From NCBI RefSeq assembly GCF_047462415.1, contig NZ_JANSJE010000017.1:3960-67959 (forward strand): DNA of 64,000 nucleotides. Direction: 5' to 3'. Numbering within the stretch: position 1 is the stretch's first letter; every line of letters begins with the position of its first letter. Below, one piece after another: positions 60,831-64,000 of the stretch. A program made the position numbers and the translations under genes. The notes below the pieces were generated by a model, which saw only the letters and a list, made by a program, of their open reading frames with translations, ran no database searches and had not been told where the DNA came from. Source of the DNA: Thermostichus sp047462415 (GTDB lineage Bacteria; Cyanobacteriota; Cyanobacteriia; Thermostichales; Thermostichaceae).

Positions 60831-62198
60831 ATGGCCATTCTGGTGGCGGCAGCCACAAGCGGCAGCGGCAAGACCACTGTCACGCTGGCTCTGTTGGCCG
60901 CTCTCAGGCGGCGGGGCCTGCGCATTCAGCCCTTCAAGGTGGGGCCGGATTACATTGATCCCCTGTTCCACACAGCGGTGAGCGGGATCCCCTGTCGCAA
61001 CTTGGATCCCTTTTTAACCGATGAGAACTTTGTGCAGCGCTGCTTTCGCCACCACTGCCAAGGCAAAGATGGAGCAATTGTAGAGGGAGTGATGGGCCTC
61101 TTCGATGGACGAGCGCCCGCATCCCTGCCCGGCGAGACAGAACCCTTTTTTGCCAGCAGCGCCCACGTGGCCCGCCTGCTGGGGATCCCTGTGGTGTTGG
61201 TTATCGACGGCAGCGGCCTGGGAATGACGGTGGCCGCTCTGCTCTACGGCTTGAGCCGCTTTGATCCCCGCCTCACCATTGCCGGGGTGATTTTCAACTG
61301 CGTGGCCTCAGAGCGGCACGGCCAGATTTTACAGCAAGCAGCAGCGGCGGCGGGGATCCCGGTCTTGGGCCAGTTTCCCCGCCGTGAGGATCTGCGCCTG
61401 CCCAGCCGCCACCTGGGGTTGGTGCCCGTCTCAGAACTGGATCACTTCCCCCGCTGGCAGGAGACCTGGGCCGACCTGGCCGAGCAGCATCTGAATTGGG
61501 ATGAGCTACTGCCCTTGATTCGCTCCTTGCCGCCGGCAGTGGGGGAGCTGTGGCCAGAGATTTCCCCACAACCGCGTCGGGTTCGGGTAGGGGTGGCCCG
61601 CGATGCCGCCTTTAACTTCTACTACGCCGACAACTTGGATCTCTTGCGGGCCTGTGGCGCCGAGCTGCTGGAGTACTCTCCCCTGCAGGTGGGGCTGTGG
61701 CCGCCGGAGCCCTGCGATGGCCTGCTGCTGGGGGGCGGGTTCCCAGAACTGTTTGCCGCCACCCTCTCCGAAAAAATAAGCCACCGCCCACCGCCGCCCG
61801 CCCATCCACCCCTCTATGCCGAATGCGGCGGGCTGATGGTGCTGGGACGATCCCTCACCGATTTCAAGGGAAAGACCTACCCCCTGGCCGGGCTGCTGCC
61901 TATCCAGGTGGACATGGGCGACCGGCTGTGTCTGGGCTACCGCGAGGCCACTGTCCTGCGCCCAACCCTGCTGGCCAAGGCCGGGGATCGCCTACGAGGG
62001 CACGAATTTCACCGCTCCCGCAGCACCCCTCTCTCCCCCAACCCAATCTACATCTGGGGATCCCCGCCTCACCAGGAAGGCTGGGCCGGTCGGCGCCTGC
62101 ACGCCTCCTACCTGCATCTCCACTGGGGATCCCGTCCCGACCTGGCCATGCGGCTCTTACAAAGCTTCTTGAGGACAACTCTGCCCATCTCCCCTTAG
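60831..62198 (+). CDS. cobB: Cobyrinate a,c-diamide synthase
   Basis: CobB/CbiA amidates cobyrinate (or hydrogenobyrinate) at carboxylates a and c, using ATP and glutamine. The 455-residue protein has an N-terminal P-loop (VAAATSGSGKTTVTLALLAAL), then KVGPDYIDPLFH, EGVMGLFDGRA, and a C-terminal class I-like glutaminase domain with GLLLGGGFPEL and the nucleophile Cys in YAECGGLMVLG. Both halves are intact. It is the second gene of the cobO-cobB operon. Its last residues end at 62198, after which there is 850 bases of non-coding sequence. Confidence 0.94.
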   Translation: MAILVAAATSGSGKTTVTLALLAALRRRGLRIQPFKVGPDYIDPLFHTAVSGIPCRNLDPFLTDENFVQRCFRHHCQGKDGAIVEGVMGLFDGRAPASLPGETEPFFASSAHVARLLGIPVVLVIDGSGLGMTVAALLYGLSRFDPRLTIAGVIFNCVASERHGQILQQAAAAAGIPVLGQFPRREDLRLPSRHLGLVPVSELDHFPRWQETWADLAEQHLNWDELLPLIRSLPPAVGELWPEISPQPRRVRVGVARDAAFNFYYADNLDLLRACGAELLEYSPLQVGLWPPEPCDGLLLGGGFPELFAATLSEKISHRPPPPAHPPLYAECGGLMVLGRSLTDFKGKTYPLAGLLPIQVDMGDRLCLGYREATVLRPTLLAKAGDRLRGHEFHRSRSTPLSPNPIYIWGSPPHQEGWAGRRLHASYLHLHWGSRPDLAMRLLQSFLRTTLPISP

Positions 62199-63050
62199 AA
62201 GACCATGCCATCGCTGAGCCGTTGGATGGGCGGAGAAACATCTGACCTGAGCTCCGGCGGATCCAGGTCTTTGAGCCGCTTTTCCGGCCAGGCCAAGCGA
62301 TCCGCGGATCCTCCGCGAGAATGTCGCCAGCGCCTGTGGAAGGGCATTTCCCCGCTGGGATCGTGATCGTGGCGGTCACGCAGTCGGCATCGAGGCGAGA
62401 ATGCTCCGATTCACCGGCCAAAACCCTTTCAAATAGCAACTTACAGCGATCCCGAATGGCTTGAGGACTCTGAAAATAAGTCACTCGTTTTTCCTGAACA
62501 ACAGATGCCGACCTTGAGCCCTTCCCTCTCAAGCATCCCTCGCTTCATCCAAGAGTTTTTCAGCATAATTGGGCGGGAACTCACCTTGCTCCACATTCGT
62601 CTACAAAACTTAGCCTTCTTGACTCCAAACACGCCAGCCTCTTGCAGAGGCTCAGAAACCTAGAGGGCAACCCAACCCAAAGGACTACATCTTGCTTCCC
62701 CACTGCTGAAACCCCTGTAGGAGTGGGCTTTGAGGCAATTGTCCACAAAAGGACTGCGTCGGGGCATTTCGAGAAAAGACTGAGCTAAGCACTGGGTGAG
62801 GATCCCAGTAGGTAAGAAGTTTTGAGTCGGGGTAAATTTTGATGTCTTTGGTTAAGACGAGTATGGGATACTACACCTTGGTGGGCTAGACTTTGCCTAC
62901 CCTGTGGCTTTAATCACTTCCTTGAGGGTTTGTCGGTTGTTATCCTAGACATGTCTTTAGCTCTCAAGCAGAATAAGCATAAATTACTAGTTGGCTCATT
63001 TTCGGCTAGACTGAGCCCCACAGCGGGCGATTCATGTAGGGAGGAGTGTG
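62199..63050. other. Large intergenic region with gene fragment
   Basis: About 850 bases between cobB and the DUF1815 gene. It contains a DUF1688-like gene fragment (62361-62532, minus strand, listed separately). I otherwise see no gene, tRNA or clear promoter; there is an AT-richer stretch near 62930-63010 likely to hold the DUF1815 promoter. It looks like a zone of past insertion and decay. Confidence 0.5.
62361..62532 (-). pseudogene. N-terminal fragment resembling DUF1688/URC4
   Basis: On the minus strand the translation includes KRVTYFQSPQAIRDRCKLLFERVLAGESEHSRLDADCV. This matches, as far as I remember, the start of the DUF1688 (URC4, uracil catabolism) family, which has a Y-L-x-S-P-x-A-I-R-x-R-x opening. 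Only about 55 residues match, after which the frame reads unrelated sequence, so this is a remnant of a lost gene. The assignment is tentative. Confidence 0.42.
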
Positions 63051-63395
63051 ATGTTCACACGGTTGGCGGAACAGTACCGCAGCTATGTTCAAGATCTGGT
63101 GATGAGTTTGCAGGCTCTGGCCATTGTTTTGGAGAAGCGGGGCTATCCAGCTTCTTGCTACACCTGCGGCACCTCATTTGAGAGCGCCTCCTTCATGGTC
63201 AGCTTACGGGAGGGGCACTTGATTCGCTTTTTGGTTTCCGAATGCTCCATTAGCTGGACAGAAATGCGGGATGACCGGGAGCTCATGAAACTGGAAGGAG
63301 CAGAGGCGATTCGCCAACTGCAGGATTTGGCAGAGCTGATCAAAGATGAGTTGGTGGCTGCTGCCCCGGCTGAGGCTCTGGTAGCCAGTGCGTAA
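63051..63395 (+). CDS. DUF1815 family protein
   Basis: A 114-residue soluble protein matching cyanobacterial DUF1815: RLAEQYRSYVQDLVMSLQALAIVLEKRGYPASCYTCG, then ASFMVSLREGHLIRFLVSECSISWTEMRDDRELMKLEGAEAIRQLQ. The CYTC pair could bind a metal. Family function is unknown. ATG 63051 is preceded by GGGAGGAG. The final residues (VAAAPAEALVASA) are an alanine-rich tail, and the stop codon TAA coincides with the terminus of the adjacent TnpB element. Confidence 0.85.
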   Translation: MFTRLAEQYRSYVQDLVMSLQALAIVLEKRGYPASCYTCGTSFESASFMVSLREGHLIRFLVSECSISWTEMRDDRELMKLEGAEAIRQLQDLAELIKDELVAAAPAEALVASA

Positions 63396-63500
63396 ACTAC
63401 CCGACTCCGACCGCTCAGCGGTACGGAGCGGGCTTAAGCGCTCCGCGCCGCTGACGCGAACGGTAGCCCTGCAGTTGGCAAGCCAACCACGGGCCTCTGG
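63393..63500 (-). ncRNA. Candidate omega-RNA at the tnpB 3' end
   Basis: Position only: TnpB guide RNAs overlap the end of tnpB and extend through the right terminus, with the guide read from the flank. Here the scaffold would cover 63393-63500 and the guide the 3' end of the DUF1815 gene (minus-strand sequence left of 63393). Inverted repeats (CGGAGCGGGC and GCGGAGCGCTT pairs) give plausible structure. Confidence 0.3.
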
Positions 63501-64000
63501 GCCGGTTTACAGCGACCCCCAAAAGGGCAATCACGTTGGCACCGTTCAAATCTGCATCCCCTTCCCAACCGCAGACCGGGTTCACACAGCGAAAATGCTT
63601 CCCTTCCCGTTGCCCAAGCCACAAACACCGGTGGCAGGTCTGCGAGCTGTAGGCAGGCGGCACCACCACCACCTGGATCCCTGCTCTGGCGGCCTTGTAA
63701 TGCACAAATTGCCGCAACGGGTAGAACGCCCCTCGCGCTAGCGGGCCGTAGGCCTCACTGTTCAACCGCCGCCGCTCCGTCTTGCTGCGCGGCTGTTGGT
63801 TGACACGCTCCCGGATCCCGGTCAGGTCTTCCAAGGCAATAAAACGGTGGGTGGCCTGTGCCCTAGCAACAATGGACTTGGAGATGCGATGGTTCACCCA
63901 AGTTTGAAAGCGCCTCTCCCGACCAGACAGCCGTTGCAGCAGTTGCCGACACCTGCGCCGAGTGCTGCGTGTGCCCTTACCGGCCTTGCGTTGCAGAGCC
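63415..64000 (-). CDS. tnpB: RNA-guided endonuclease TnpB, C-terminal part (cut by window edge)
   Basis: The open frame runs through the window edge, so only about 195 C-terminal residues are seen. They include the basic LLQRLSGRERRFQTWVNHRISK segment, the RuvC-II glutamate in HRFIALEDLTGI, the zinc ribbon CHRC...C..C (YSSQTCHRCLWLGQREGKHF, then NPVCGWEGDADLN) and the RuvC-III aspartate in DADLNGANVIAL. All catalytic residues visible here are intact, so the nuclease may be functional. The stop codon TGA is at 63415-63417, 22 bases inside the element terminus. Confidence 0.9.
   Translation of the reverse strand, partial: ALQRKAGKGTRSTRRRCRQLLQRLSGRERRFQTWVNHRISKSIVARAQATHRFIALEDLTGIRERVNQQPRSKTERRRLNSEAYGPLARGAFYPLRQFVHYKAARAGIQVVVVPPAYSSQTCHRCLWLGQREGKHFRCVNPVCGWEGDADLNGANVIALLGVAVNRPRGPWLACQLQGYRSRQRRGALKPAPYR
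63436..63460 (-). repeat. Scattered short repeat, copy 4
   Basis: Minus-strand copy reading GCGTCAGCGGCGCGGAGCGC, inside the TnpB element 3' end; the same 20 bases except for one position recur in the tandem array at 15820 and 15909. Confidence 0.55.

Larger units (their letters stand above)
63393..64000 (-). mobile_element. TnpB-bearing IS200/IS605-type element, right part
   Basis: The right end of the element lies at 63393, defined by TAAACTA on the + strand (TAGTTTA on the element strand), a terminus shared with the two short elements at 7831 and 39524. The element continues past the window edge at 64000, so its left end and any tnpA are not visible. A short scattered repeat (63436-63460) has inserted into or evolved within the 3' non-coding part. 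Confidence 0.7.

Noticed and set aside
62690..62745. Another copy of the TnpB-element left end (GAAACCCCTGTAGGAGTGGG-like)
   Set aside because: Similarity to TTCAGCTAGAAACCGCAG is too weak and there is no matching right end nearby.

Overview
This window looks like cyanobacterial chromosome, most likely from a unicellular hot-spring Synechococcus of the Yellowstone type (JA-3-3Ab / JA-2-3B'a, now Thermostichus). That placement is inferred from gene content and style, not from a search. The evidence is photosynthesis genes (chlI, psaK, psbK, a CyanoP-like lipoprotein, a cytochrome b6f cofactor-assembly protein, crtR), many cyanobacteria-specific DUF families (DUF2949, DUF3082, DUF3386, DUF3611, DUF4168, DUF1815), GC-rich sequence, and an extraordinary density of the palindrome GGGATCCC, which seems to replace the usual cyanobacterial GCGATCGC. 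A run of exactly 100 N at 15720-15819 shows this is a gapped assembly, broken inside a tandem repeat.

Layout. 25-9529: a DUF2949 gene overlapping mazG, a transglutaminase-like protein, a VLRF1-type release-factor-like protein, a DprA-like protein, a DHH-CBS-nucleotidyltransferase fusion, frr, a polysaccharide deacetylase and a PspA/IM30-like coiled coil. 9727-18434: CyanoP-like lipoprotein, a metallophosphoesterase, two ABC permeases without partners, a DUF39 homocysteine-biosynthesis-like protein, a degenerate staphylococcal-nuclease-like protein, a CCB protein, the repeat and gap, chlI, DUF4168 and DUF3611. 18599-24000: psbK and psaK, crtR with a tightly coupled unknown gene, an SDH/Clp-fold serine protease, a J-domain protein, DUF3082 and sixA. 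23992-39254: a lytic transglycosylase, murA, DUF3386, a GNAT protein, a PPOX flavoprotein, folD, xseBA, an AI-2E-type transporter, a Rieske protein, a GT4 glycosyltransferase, a PRC-barrel protein, an alpha/beta hydrolase and infA.

39522-51526 is the S10-spc ribosomal operon on the minus strand, read from rplC to map. Its order is L3-L4-L23-L2-S19-L22-S3-L16-L29-S17-L14-L24-L5-S8-L6-L18-S5-L15-secY-adk-map. infA is separated from map by a short mobile-element remnant, and the usual downstream genes (rpmJ, rpsM, rpsK, rpoA) are absent here. From 51955 come a UvrD-like protein with a broken Walker A motif, a truncated methyltransferase, a 789-residue membrane-anchored unknown, metK, a small membrane protein, a cobalamin pair (btuR/cobO then cobB/cbiA), a DUF1815 gene and the C-terminal part of a TnpB cut by the window edge.

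The most interesting layer is non-coding. The 3' end of the TnpB element at 63393 recurs as short orphan elements at 39384-39524 and, with the same terminal motifs, at 7831-7938. Its terminal TAAA supplies the stop codon of the neighbouring gene at two loci. A second, unrelated TnpB-type right end with a possible omega-RNA scaffold lies at 57530-57815, and a separate short repeat (consensus near CGCGTnAGCGG) is scattered through these elements and through the tandem array at 15630-15963.
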